A stretch of DNA of 64,000 nt from assembly GCA_949987705.1 (NCBI GenBank), contig OX465283.1, positions 3,576,207-3,640,206 of the forward strand. The letters run 5' to 3'. The position numbers and the translations under genes were made by a program. The notes beneath the pieces were generated by a model. It searched no databases. It saw nothing but the letters and a program-made list of their open reading frames with translations, and had not been told where the DNA came from. Positions 11,237 through 21,334 of the stretch are shown here, piece after piece. The DNA comes from Thereva unica. Taxonomy: Eukaryota; Arthropoda; Insecta; Diptera; Therevidae. Each line of letters begins with the position of its first letter. The stretch's first letter is position 1.

Positions 11237-11812
11237 CGTTAGTGATGTCGACTCGTTCGAACAACTTTGTGCCGAAAGTACGTATCAGTGATCTGTTGGC
11301 TGCGTGCAGAAGGACGTTCGCACTTTCGTCGTGGATCGGAAACTCCTTTGCGGGAATAATTTATACGCCCACGTCCGAATCAATCAGAATGTCTATCCAA
11401 TTGTTAATGTCGCAGATGAATAAGGCATATGAGCGGCCATTTATTTGCTCGCTCATCTCGATCATCTGCCTCTTCAGTTTTTTAGGGGTGGTGGTGGCGG
11501 GTTTCTTCGCCGGCTTGGCATCGAAACTACAGAGGGTCTTGCAGGTGCGTGCTTCACTACCGTATCACAGGCTACCAATCAGCTTGTCAGCCCCTATTGG
11601 CCGAGGGCGGCCCTGCGCCGTTGCCAGGTGTTCGGCTTCGCGGATTTTGCGGGCTTCGGATCAACTGCTCTATTCTGGAGGCCAGCCTGCTGATATCGCG
11701 TTGCAGAACCTCTCTTGCTTTGTCCGCCGTCTCTACAAGTTTGGCCTACTTTTGGTCAGCAGCCGTAGCCATCGTGATCTGGATGGTCTGTGGAAGCCAT
11801 GAGAAATTAATT
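11234..11812 (-). pseudogene. Ty3/gypsy gag C-terminus and aspartic protease relic
   Basis: The minus strand reads AREVLQRDISRLASRIEQL (end of the gypsy gag coiled region), a YGSEARTCKTLCSFD segment in the place of the CWYH..G..A..C..PC motif, a proline/lysine linker, then LFICDINNWIDILIDSDVGV, one stop, IIPAKEF and LLHAANRSLIRTFGTK. The last blocks align with the protease pattern LF..D.....FLVDTGA..S..P followed by L.AAN.T.I.T.G. The catalytic DTG is changed to DSD and the frame contains stops, so it is dead. A 189-codon open frame on the other strand is a by-product of this GC-rich coding relic. Related pol pieces lie at 29765-30440 and 45690-46080. Confidence 0.7.
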
Positions 11813-12459
11813 CAAAAAGATGCTTCCTGAAGTGCCCATTGAATCGGCACGTTGTAATTAAACTGGGAGAGAATCACTATAATCACTTTATTCTCTATGA
11901 TAACGGAATTAGAATAAGGCGAGTCAAAACGGCGTAACTTGTAAACAAAACGAACACAGTCGTTAAAAGAAATCTCAAGTTTACGGGCGCAGGAGACGTA
12001 TGGACAGTCCTACTGAGAAAACCGCAATCGAACCTAATGATGGCACTAATTTGAACGCAGCAGGTCATTTTGGCATTCAGCATAACCGCTAGATTTCTTA
12101 TCTTCTCAACCTTGACTAAAAGGATCCCATTTAAATCGGTAATGGGAGAGGTCAGCACGAAGAGTAGCAGAATGAGAGAAAAAGATGCCATGAGCCTTGG
12201 AAGGATTAAGTTGAAATAAGTTTGAGGTCAGCCAGGAAGAAACACGGCTTAGGTCAGCAGCAAGCCCCTCCACACATCTTTGAATTTGATCATTGGGCGC
12301 TGAGATAGAAAGTTGCACATTACCTGCGCATTTGATATTCTATCTTGCCCGCGGATTTTTAGCATACGACGTAGGCATCTGTTGATGAAAACTTGTAGGC
12401 GCCTTGTAATGAATTAGGTGACAACAAAATGGATTATGAAAAATTAGTTTAAATTAGCC

Positions 12460-12575
12460 AAGGACTGCCTTGAAGGGGCAAACTGTTTTTTTTTTACCAG
12501 GCTCAACCGATGCAATACCTACTTGTGTTACATGTTTTATCAACGTGGCACCAAAGAATGTTGGGAAAGACCATA
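12460..12575 (+). repeat. Dispersed ~145-bp repeat, copy 3
   Basis: Core CCAGGCTCAACCGATGCAAT then ACCTACTTG (12497-12525) preceded by a T run and GGGGCAAACTG, followed by ATGTTTTATCAACGTGGCAC. Same block order as the array unit. Confidence 0.6.
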
Positions 12576-12837
12576 CACCCATGAATTTAGTGAGTAGCTT
12601 TATTGCCAACCTTTTCTAATGCATGATATTTTCATTTTACCCGATTTTTAGATTCTGCTTGCCTACAGGAGCTTGTGCGCTTGTGTATACTGTTTTCCGA
12701 ATAGACTTTTCTTTTTGGTATTAAGTTTACTTTCAACTGGAACTTTCCACCTAGTTTTTCAGTTTTAATTGTCTTGGCCGAGACTTACAGTTTTTCACAT
12801 TAAATTCACCCGGTGCACCTCGCTGTACCCATAAGCC

Positions 12838-12870
12838 AATAGTATGGCGTGCGCCAAAACAATTGGGAAT
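12838..12870 (-). repeat. 33-bp word shared in inverse with 29602-29634
   Basis: The 33 bases here are the exact reverse complement of 29602-29634 (which begins ATTCCCAATTGTTTTGGCGC). Flanks do not obviously match, so the parent element and its ends are unknown. Confidence 0.6.
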
Positions 12871-12874
12871 CTCA

Positions 12875-15015
12875 AAATTTCTTGAAAAAGTTAGTGAAAA
12901 AGTTAAAAGGAATTTGTGCATTTTAATTTTTAAAAACAAAACAAATTTTGTATTTTGTATGGGAATTTCGTGGTTAATAATTATTTCATAATTTCTTTGA
13001 AGCAGATCCTAATTGGTTTTCCAAGCAGCTTCCTTATAAACTATAATCGTACTTTCTGCAATAATTAATTCCCATCACGAATACTGTGTTACCACCTATG
13101 TATATTAAATATTATCCCGAAGACTGGCTCCTTTACAACGTCAACCATTAGTTAAGTGTCACCAGTCATGAAATCTTAATTAATTTTTTTTTCTCCGTTT
13201 CGTCTATATCTTTCAGCCGTAAATCCTTGGCTCCATGAACCCCCAACAACAAGCCCAAGCACAGCACAGGCTACAACTGACCATGGTCGAAAATCCTTAA
13301 TAATATTCCCTTCGTCTGTCCTTCACCGCTTGACCAGCAGCACCGGGCAATCCTGAATGGTGTATAGTCACAATTAAATATTTACAGAGCAAGGAAGGAT
13401 CTGATGTCGCATCCGGGAAGAGTGTAAACAAGCCTTCTCCTTCAAGGAGACTGAGTAATAGAAACAAAACGTGACAGGAAATTAACCTGAAGGACGAAAT
13501 GAGTCTAATAGGAAAAAATACATTTTTTTTGTTTTTGATCCTTTTTTTTCAGAAATGGCGACCGACTTCTTTAATAAGAGTCACTATTTCTGCCGCAGCT
13601 TGTAACATATTTAAATAATTATGTCTTTTGTTGTTGTTGCAAAAATGGCGATGATGTGAGGTGGTGGGGGTGTCACACTAATAATAAGGGCGGGGGCTGC
13701 ACCGAGGAATAATGAAATTGAAATTCTAGGAAAAACAACGAGAATAAAGGACACAATGAGAGTACGTTTCCTTTTTGGTACCCTGGTGTACGGCGACGCC
13801 TTACCGGCTCTTATCAAAGTCAAGCACCTTTCACGAGCAACACTTGTGGACTTTCATTTTGGCAATTTACACTTCCGTTACAAAGGGCACGAAAGCGCCA
13901 GGTGGTGTGCTCTGAATTACGTAGCAAAAGGTGGAAGCAAAGTACCCTCATGAATTCTATCAAAAATTAATCACGTGATTCTTTATTTTGACACATTTAC
14001 CGAAAGCAGCGGGGATTTAATTCTGCTGCCTTTGAATTATTCGAAGGTTGTTGCTTTACAATCGGCCCGAGAATGGCTTTGTGTTGTGGAATAATTAATG
14101 GAATTGTTGCTTTATGCTGCTTAAATTTCTTTTTTTTTGTGTGCTTAACAGTCGGGGTGGGGGTGAAATATGGCGTATTGTTGTTGGTTTTGAGAGGTTG
14201 TTTTTTTGGAGAACGTAGAAGAGGTTTATTAACTTCGATAAGGTAAGTTAGAGTACTTTGTTTTAACGACACCAAAATAGCCCTTGTTACAGGAACGCCT
14301 TGAGCGAAGTTGGGTCGAACTTTGAGCTAATTTATTTTTCTTCTTATTCTTAAATGGCTTTGCAGTCCTGGCAGGACTCGCGTATCTCTAAGTGTCCTCT
14401 TCCATTTGTCTCGAAAGTCTTGCTACCTCTCTTCAGTTTGTTATACGAAGTTCCCGTATATATTCTAACTTTAATATTTACATATTCAGTCTGGGAAAAA
14501 GTCCTGGCGTTTTCCTGATGGATGGAGCAAATAAGCCACAAGTCACTAATCGCAGAGACACCGTCGAGTTTGACATATCGAATGTTACTTTGATTGTAAG
14601 TCGAGTGTACATGTGGTCGGTCTTTGATCGGGTCAAACATCTCGACACTGGTAGGAAACATTGCCAGGAGTATTGTCGGATCGTACACCACGACAATGCC
14701 TGGTCTTGGTCTTGGTCGACTACGGCCCACCTCGAGGCGGTTAGGACAGGACCAGATGACTTCTCTGGAACGAATCCGGGAAAAGACTGAATTTGGCCTG
14801 GTGGATCGGTTTCTTTTATGGCCGAAAAGCTCTGCTGGGTAGCAAGCTTTAAAGCTTCGGGGTTAAACTTTCAAAGAGAGAACAACTCTTTTTGATCTGG
14901 GGCTTTAAAATTTTGTTTTCTAAAGTTTTTGCAGGGGTCAGTCATCAGCAGAATAGGGGGAATAACATGTAGCATAACATTCACCTGCCGCAACTATTTC
15001 GGATTGATGGAAGTA
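12875..15015. other. Non-coding stretch, no gene recognised
   Basis: Contains A/T-rich sequence and two overlapping open frames of about 130 codons at 14350-14790 on opposite strands, neither with a motif I recognise. No terminal repeats seen. Confidence 0.4.
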
Positions 15016-15019
15016 CGAT

Positions 15020-16835
15020 CATAACCTCCTAGCGGTGGCCACTGGTTACTATTCTATGAGAGAGGATAGCCTAATATGGTCGAGCTAGTCCTTCCCAAGT
15101 AAGGATAGCATGAGGCTAATACCCTCATCCGGAAAAAACAATTATTACAGAACGAGCAACATGCCTCAGATACTGGAATCAACGACGACGACCACGGCAA
15201 AGAAAAAGGCAAAACGAGTAACGAATTTTCTCATAGAATGTACGAACTCTGTACAGAACTCTACCTACACAACATCTATCCGATATCTTGTCAAAGTATG
15301 AAGCTGACATTACCGCCATTCAGGAGATGAGATGGACAGGGAATGGTGTTTTGCAAAAACCTGAGTATGACGTATATTACAGCTGTCATACAAAACACCA
15401 TGTGTCAGGAGTAGCTTTTATGGTCAGAAAAATAATTAAGCCTACCATTATCGACTTTAAAGCTAAAAACGAAAGGATATGCCCCCTTCGTGTGTGAGGT
15501 AAATTTAAGAACATCAGTCTCATAAACGTTCACGCGCCTACAGGAGAGTCCCCGGATGATGATAAAGAATTCTTCGAATTAGTTGAACGGGAACTTAATG
15601 CCTGCCGCAGGTATGATGTAAAAATCATACTCATGTCGGCACCCACAGCTTGCTTGAAAACACTAACGACAATGGACTGCGAGTTATAGAGATGACAGGA
15701 AGTAAGATCTCGGTCGTTGCAAGTACTAGATTAGCGCGTAAAGATATCCAGAAAGCCTCCTGGGTATCTCTTGATGGAGCCACTCGCAACCAAATAGACT
15801 ATGTGTTGATAGATCTCCACCACCTTTCGGGGCTGATGACAATACGAAAGTAACGAGGTGCCAACTTCGACTCGGATCACTATCTTGTTGGTATGGAGCT
15901 TCGAGAGCGCATTACAACTCTGAAAGCCGTATCCACCTTAAAATAATTGTCATTGGTACTTCTGATTCCATCTTAGGTAGAAGTCATAGAGATGGGAGCG
16001 ATTGGTTCGATATTGAATGCAAGCTGGCAACTAAGCTGGCACGTAAGAATACTGCGTACCGAGCAATGCAGCAGTCTCAGAGAGAACGGGCACGCGAAGA
16101 GAAATATTAAGGAAAAGAGAATTCACAAATGAAAAACGGAAGCTTGGAATCTCGTTGGTGAACTAGAACAGTACAGAGAGCAACGACCGCACCAGGCGCG
16201 GGAGTTCTACCGAAGAGTCCCTAGTATGACGCAATTCACATCACGTTGAACATACTTCAAAGAAAAAGAAGGGAAGAGCTCTTTCATGAATTGCTAAATA
16301 GCGAGCTAACTGGGGATTCGGAGGCTCCACCAATATCTGATGATAATACTATGCTGCTGTCACCACGCTTGGAACAAGTTAGTTAGCAACCTGGCTCAAA
16401 AACAGCATGGCCTCGGGTGCAGACGACATCCCAGCGGAGCTGGTTAAATACGGAGGGCCTACATTACACCAAGCGATTCGTGATTTGATTGTGCAAGTAT
16501 AGGAGCAGGAAGTGATGCCAGAAGACTGGAGAAAAGGCATCCTCTGCCCAGTACATAAGAAAGGAGATATCACGCGTGCACTAATTATGGCGATATAACG
16601 TTGTTGAGTACCGCTTATAAGAAATTCTCCGCTGCCCTACAAAACAGGATTATCCCATACGCCAGAATTAGCTAATCAAAAACAGATCAGCGTTTCACCT
16701 CGAGGCAGGCTGTGGAAGGATGGCGTAGACCAGGACGCTCAGAGCTTAGGGATGCCAAACTGGATTAAATCGGCTCAGAATCGGGACCGGTGGAGAGAAC
16801 AGTTGCGAGAGGCCAGGGCCGGACGCATGCAAGAT
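15020..16835 (+). pseudogene. Decayed RTE-like retrotransposon (endonuclease plus start of RT and C-terminus)
   Basis: Broken frames give the endonuclease motifs in order: ADITAIQEMRWTGNG (15300-15345), ISLINVHAPTGESPDDDKEF, a damaged DVKIIL site, WVSLDGATRNQIDYVLID (15760-15815) and GANFDSDHYLVGM (15858-15895). RT start follows: PEDWRKGILCPVHKKGD-type and ITLLSTAYKKFSAALQNRI (16590-16650). Most of the RT palm is deleted at about 16690; the reading resumes as NWIKSAQNRDRWRE at the C-terminus. RTE-type elements encode one endonuclease-RT protein that nicks target DNA and reverse-transcribes from it. The 5' untranslated part (15020-15170) matches 29060-29240. An inverted CR1 fragment begins right after it. 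Confidence 0.75.
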
Positions 16836-17510
16836 GTCTGGTAGCAAGCTTAGCTTGAAGGATAGAGAAAGGATAAGACAGATTAGAGGGAGTTTAGGGG
16901 TCCATGAGGAGATGGAGATGAATCTTGAGTTTAAACTCTTTAATGTTGTATGAGCTCGAGAAAACTGGTTTGGGGTGGGGGGGGGGGGGGGGGGGTTCGA
17001 AAAGAACGAATTTCTAAACTGATGTGTGAGGGAAAATAAGGGCTGTAGATAGTGAGGATGAGCCGAAAGGGCTAGTCTTGTGTTGCGGGAAAAACATTGC
17101 CGTGGAGGCAGGAGGTTATATATTTCGGTGGAACAGTCGCTGTGGTGGATGCGGTAAAATGTCATCAAAGCCGCTACATTGGTGGCTTAATGAATCAATT
17201 GTGGAGCACATGGCGCCGTCGCCAATGAGTTGGAGGGCGCGGTTTTGCACCTTGTCCAGCCACGCTAAGGTGCTACTCGGTGCCCCTGCCCAGAGATACG
17301 AGTTGAATTCGAGGCGGGGCCAAATGTAGGATTTGTAGAGTATAACCCTGGCCTACGGCTGAGGGAGGAAATTGTGTCCTTTAAGGAGTCCCAAGCATTG
17401 TTTAGCGATTTGGAATATGTGATTACTCCAACGCAGATCTTCGGTTAACGTTATGTCTAGGACGTTGAGAGATGGTTCTGCCATAAATTCGAAACTGTCC
17501 ACTGAAATGG
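16836..17510 (-). pseudogene. CR1-like LINE 3' fragment
   Basis: Minus strand matches the CR1 copy at 53001-53812 over the RT C-terminal domain (LRWSNHIFQIAKQ.LGLLK-type, FGPASNSTRISGQG, then the CGKNIAVEAGG segment in antisense) and the 3' UTR ending in AGCTAAGCTTGCTACCAGAC. A homopolymer of 19 G (16977-16995) replaces the part that in other copies encodes the N.LP..VFP segment. No catalytic RT motifs remain. Confidence 0.7.
16977..16995. repeat. Homopolymer of 19 G
   Basis: Uninterrupted G run inside the inverted CR1 fragment, with GGGGT just before it. Other CR1 copies in the window have ordinary coding sequence at this point. Confidence 0.9.
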
Positions 17511-17934
17511 GAGGAATTGAGAAGGGCATTTTATGAGAAAAGAGAAAGTATGGACTGGAAACTTTCCTGCGGAGTTCTTTTGATGTTACAAATAATTTCC
17601 CAAAAGTTCATTAAGCCAACTGGCCGGCTACTCAAGTTATGGAGGGTCAAAAAATACCGCTTCAAATTGGCTTGGCAGCATTTCTTTACAAAAAATATGG
17701 TTCTCGCAAATTGATAGATGTCCTGTCTTCCATGAGGTTTTGCTAGTCATGCAATGAAGTAACTCAATTTGAGGGGTCGTCATTTATGCGTCCTTCCAAC
17801 AAGCACCTTGCTAGATGGTCTATTACAGCGCCGATTGTAACATTAAAACTCTGGATGGATTAAACACATTTCACGAAATGGGGGCATCCGATGTGCCACT
17901 CCAAAAAATTCTGATATCCAGAGTCAGGAAAAGC

Positions 17935-18368
17935 CCTTTATACTGTCGACAATCTATTTTTTTTTTTTTTATAGAGTGCAATGTCGAACAGCAGCTCTAG
18001 TCAGGGAAGGAAGGAACTGCTACAACCTACCCGAAATATATTTAGTCTACCTACTCCCACCATTACTATCGCGACTTTGACATCGGGGCATCGAGAAACA
18101 ACTCGCTGGAGTGTTATGCCTCCTGAAACGAGTTGAATCTCATCAACCAACCGATGAAGTGCGCTTGGTGGTGGACTGGGGAAGGGCTAAGGAAGGCTAT
18201 GACAGAAGGAATCAGGAGTGTTAAGAGGGAACAGGGAAGAAGGAAAGTTATGTAGGTAGTGAAGTGGAAAAGGCGAAGGACCGTGGGGCTGGCCGGGATT
18301 CGAACCCAGAACCTCTGGGATAATAGCCAGGCGCCTTACCCCTAGACTACCGAGGCCCCCGTGCTCAG
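17935..18368 (-). mobile_element. tRNA-derived SINE
   Basis: Read on the minus strand it starts GGGGGCCTCGGTAGTCTAGG, an A-box (internal RNA polymerase III promoter) region, followed by GGTTCGAATCCCGG-type B box (here GGGTTCGAATCCCGGCC, 18290-18306), then a tRNA-unrelated body ending in an A-rich stretch and GTCGACAGTATAAAGGGC. A second copy lies at 55736-56455, with fragments at 37990-38050 and 58310-58365, so this is a repeat family and not a single tRNA gene. Confidence 0.75.
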
Positions 18369-18374
18369 TTGCAC

Positions 18375-19925
18375 GGCTGATATACATATACCACCAGCAA
18401 TGGAAGCTGAACTATATATGACCAGATGGAAGCTTAGTAGCTGCCCCTCTGACACATTGTTAAAAGAAGAACGAAGTCGACTTAGCCGCTGATCACATGA
18501 ATGGCCGAAGTGCATTCCTCATACTAAGACCATCGCTCCAACAGTGCCTGGATGGATTGGTTTAATGGAGTAGGTAACCAAAGAGGTACCTTACTAAACT
18601 GCCAATCCTGTATAAATGCGCCTCTCTGGGAATACGTAGGTTGGTACTTCCTGCCACTTGTGCCGAATATGCATCATTCCAAACTTGTTACAGAATATAC
18701 TATACCATCATCCATATACTATGGCTTCCCAGACTCATCATTGGCTCTTGTTCACTTTCAGTCAATTTTATTCTAGGAAAAAAATCGAACAGTGAATAAA
18801 ATTGAAGCCTGCATAATGTTTATATCTGCCCACTAAAAGCTGAAGATTAATTTTCATATTAAAATTTCCCGGTGTAGTTGACTAGAATAGGCGAACGGGC
18901 TCGGTTAATCGAATCCTTTTTTTCCCCTTTTACACACACACACTCCTTCCTTTGTCCGATACTTCCGATGTTTTTATTCGGCTTGAAAAAGGCAATTTAA
19001 TTTAAATTTCGTTTTTAGTTATTTTTTGTAAAATTGCAGCTCGATGGCTTCCCAAACTGAAATAGAAATTGGTGTGTGTTTATTGACCTATTCCATGTTT
19101 TTTTGTGCAGTTCAATCTAGCGTACATGGTGCAATATGAAATAAATTGAACTGCAAACTTTGTTAACGCGAACTTTGCTTACATGGTTTTTAAATACCGC
19201 GTGTCACTCGGACATCAGTTCAAGATTAAAAGAGAATGAAATTTTTAGGAAAATATTAAATTAAAAATTCCATTTGCAGATTGGAGTCTACTGTATGATG
19301 CTAACGAAATTTTTAGTTCTAGCAGAAAGGTGTGTGAACTGGAAGGGGTCATCAGAACAATTATTTCATGGGTATAATCAATATTTGGCACTTTAGGGGA
19401 TGTCGAATAAGAAGATATTAGGTGTTGAAGTAGGTGGCGAAATTAACTACTTGCCACTATATCCCATCAGTTGTTCTAGTAGGCGATGGTTTGGTTAGGT
19501 TAATGTTTACATAAAACAATTGTACCATATGTTCCAATAAAACTTAAACTATTCGTATTCCTCTCTGAAAAATAGACCCTCAATAAACACTAGACCTATG
19601 CAGCAGCGTCGAAGTCATGTTGGCTTGAGTCTACCCATTAGTTTTAATGGATTCGCGGAGCCCACCTATCTGGCCAGCATATCATCTAATCAGTAAAACG
19701 AATGGCACTCATGAACATTGGTTTTCGGATTCACTTACAAAATGCGCAACTCTTCAGAAAGGTTCCTTTCATCCGAAATGTAAGGATTTAATATTTCATA
19801 GGGAAATTACCAATACTGTGGAAATTAGCCCCAAGATTTATGCTTACAGCAACAAAAAACCGCACGGTTTTGTTTATTGGCAATAATCAGTTCCTTTCGC
19901 TATTTAGTTTGTACAGGCAATACTT
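18375..19925. other. Non-coding stretch, no gene recognised
   Basis: A/T-rich, with an ACACACACAC run near 18935. No domain or terminal repeat identified. Confidence 0.45.
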
Positions 19926-19929
19926 TCAG

Positions 19930-20110
19930 AGGACACGAGAAGCGAGTATCCCAAGATCTTAGAGACGCTGCAGTAATACCTACGGGGAAATATTGAATTT
20001 AGACACTGTGCCGCCATATTCGCCAGGCACCGGCCCTTACGACTATCACCTTTTCCAATCGACGATGCATGGCTGAGCAATAATGGACAATATTTTGAAG
20101 AATCTATCTC
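19930..20110 (+). pseudogene. mariner-like transposase C-terminal relic with internal deletion
   Basis: Plus strand reads PKILETLQ, then VPPYSPGTGPYDYHLFQS (about 20009-20062), the PPYSPDLAPSDYHLF block that carries the third catalytic aspartate of mariner transposases, and after about 10 residues NNGQYFEES, which in intact proteins lies some 40-60 residues further on. So the segment between the catalytic Asp block and the C-terminus is deleted. Here the DLAPSD core is changed to GTGPYD, keeping the final D. No terminal inverted repeats were found. Confidence 0.65.
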
Positions 20111-20360
20111 TCAAATTAAAAAAAAAAGTTTATTCTTAGTAGTATAGCAGTAGCCGTTCCGAACCCTTGTGAATGTCAGCTTTTAAAAATACGGTTCGTG
20201 CCTTCGCTGAGATGAAAGCTTTTTTTTTTTTGGAAGAAAAATTTTCATAAAGTTCGTGCCTTTGGAGGATCTTCCTTTCCCAGGTATCCACAATGGAGCG
20301 CGATGCGGACCAAATTTAGGCATTGAACGGCATGAAGGGGATAGGGTAAGCCCGTCTCCA

Positions 20361-20416
20361 CACCCCACGACCCCTTCCGGCGAGCTGGCACCCCACGACC
20401 CCTTCCGGCGAGCTGG
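20361..20416. repeat. 28-bp direct tandem duplication
   Basis: Two identical 28-bp units (20361-20388 and 20389-20416) beginning CACCCCACGACCCCTTCC. It lies just beyond the 3' side of the LOA-like relic. Confidence 0.9.
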
Positions 20417-20479
20417 CGGCATAACCCCCCTAAAGTTTATTTAGGTAAATTAAGGAGGGGGTATTTTTTTTTCCAATTT

Positions 20480-21330
20480 TTGGTTTGCGAGTGCTTCCTG
20501 AATCGGGTTCTTCAGGGCTCCCGACTCACGAGGGGCATGAGCAAGTAGCGTCCAGCCTGCTACAACGCATATCCGCGCCATTGTGCATAACAGAGTACTG
20601 GGCGGACCATCGAACTATGTTAGGGGAAAAGCCCCATTTCTTCCCAATGGATTTTTTGCAAACTGTGGGGGGTGTTAAAGGTGGGTCAAGAGGAACAGTT
20701 CCATTTTTACTGGGTTAACCCTGAGTCCGCGGGTGGTAGTTCAGCTTGAGAGGGCTTGTTACTGCGCCAACAATAGATCACAGAGCACTTGCGGAAATTT
20801 GCCTTTTGTGATGATAACAACGTCATCCGCGTGCGCCTGGAAGTGATGCCCCTCTACCTTTATGAGTCGAAATAGCTGGTTCACAGTTACACCCCAAAGG
20901 AGCGGGGAAAGCTCTCCTCCTTTCGGGGTGCCTCTATTTACAGTCGGCTTTTCGGACCAAGCTGTCGCGCCAATTTGTCTTTTTGAGTTTTTTTTTATTA
21001 TAGACGAGGTGGTTTAGCTAGAGTCTTGCAGTTGGAACTGGATAAATCTATGGTCTGAAAAAGAGTGTTCCTTCAAGACCTTCCAGAGCACTATTCGATC
21101 CGAGTGCCAGTCTGAGACAAGGGTGATATCCAGCACTAGCACTATTTTTGTAACAAAACTGAGGTCATTACCTTTGTTGCAAATAGCAACCTTGGTGTTT
21201 AGTAGGCAGAAAAAAATAACCTCATCTCAATCATTGGTGTCCTTGCTGCCCCATTGTTTATGGTGTGCATTTGCATCCATAGGCATTTAACAACTTGCGA
21301 AATTAGGTAAATTTCGAAAGCATGTAGCAA
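20480..21330 (-). pseudogene. LOA/R1-like LINE relic: endonuclease end plus RT catalytic block
   Basis: Minus strand from 21330 downward: WGSKDTND (20-residue block before the NxGN site), AICNKGNDLSFVTKI, LDITLVSDW, WKVLKEHSFSDHRFIQF (21040-21085), all endonuclease C-terminus. A deletion then removes the linker and first RT motifs. RT resumes with RGTPKGGELSPLLWG (motif B) and HADDVVIITKGKFPQVL (motif C, catalytic DD retained), then RVNPVK (motif D) and GKKWGFSPNIVRW (20600-20640). PQGG.LSPLLW with ADDVVI is typical of the LOA/R1 group. Stops and the deletion make it non-functional. Confidence 0.7.
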
Positions 21331-21334
21331 GCAT

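Noticed and set aside
11233..11802. 189-codon open frame on the plus strand
   Set aside because: The opposite strand carries a gypsy gag-protease relic; the plus-strand frame has no motif and arises from the base composition of that relic.
14350..14790. Two overlapping ~130-codon frames on opposite strands
   Set aside because: Neither has a recognisable motif and mutual antisense openness is common by chance at this length.
18290..18366. A genuine tRNA gene
   Set aside because: A and B boxes are present but acceptor and anticodon stems pair poorly, and the same head plus a tRNA-unrelated body recurs at 55736, which is what a SINE shows.
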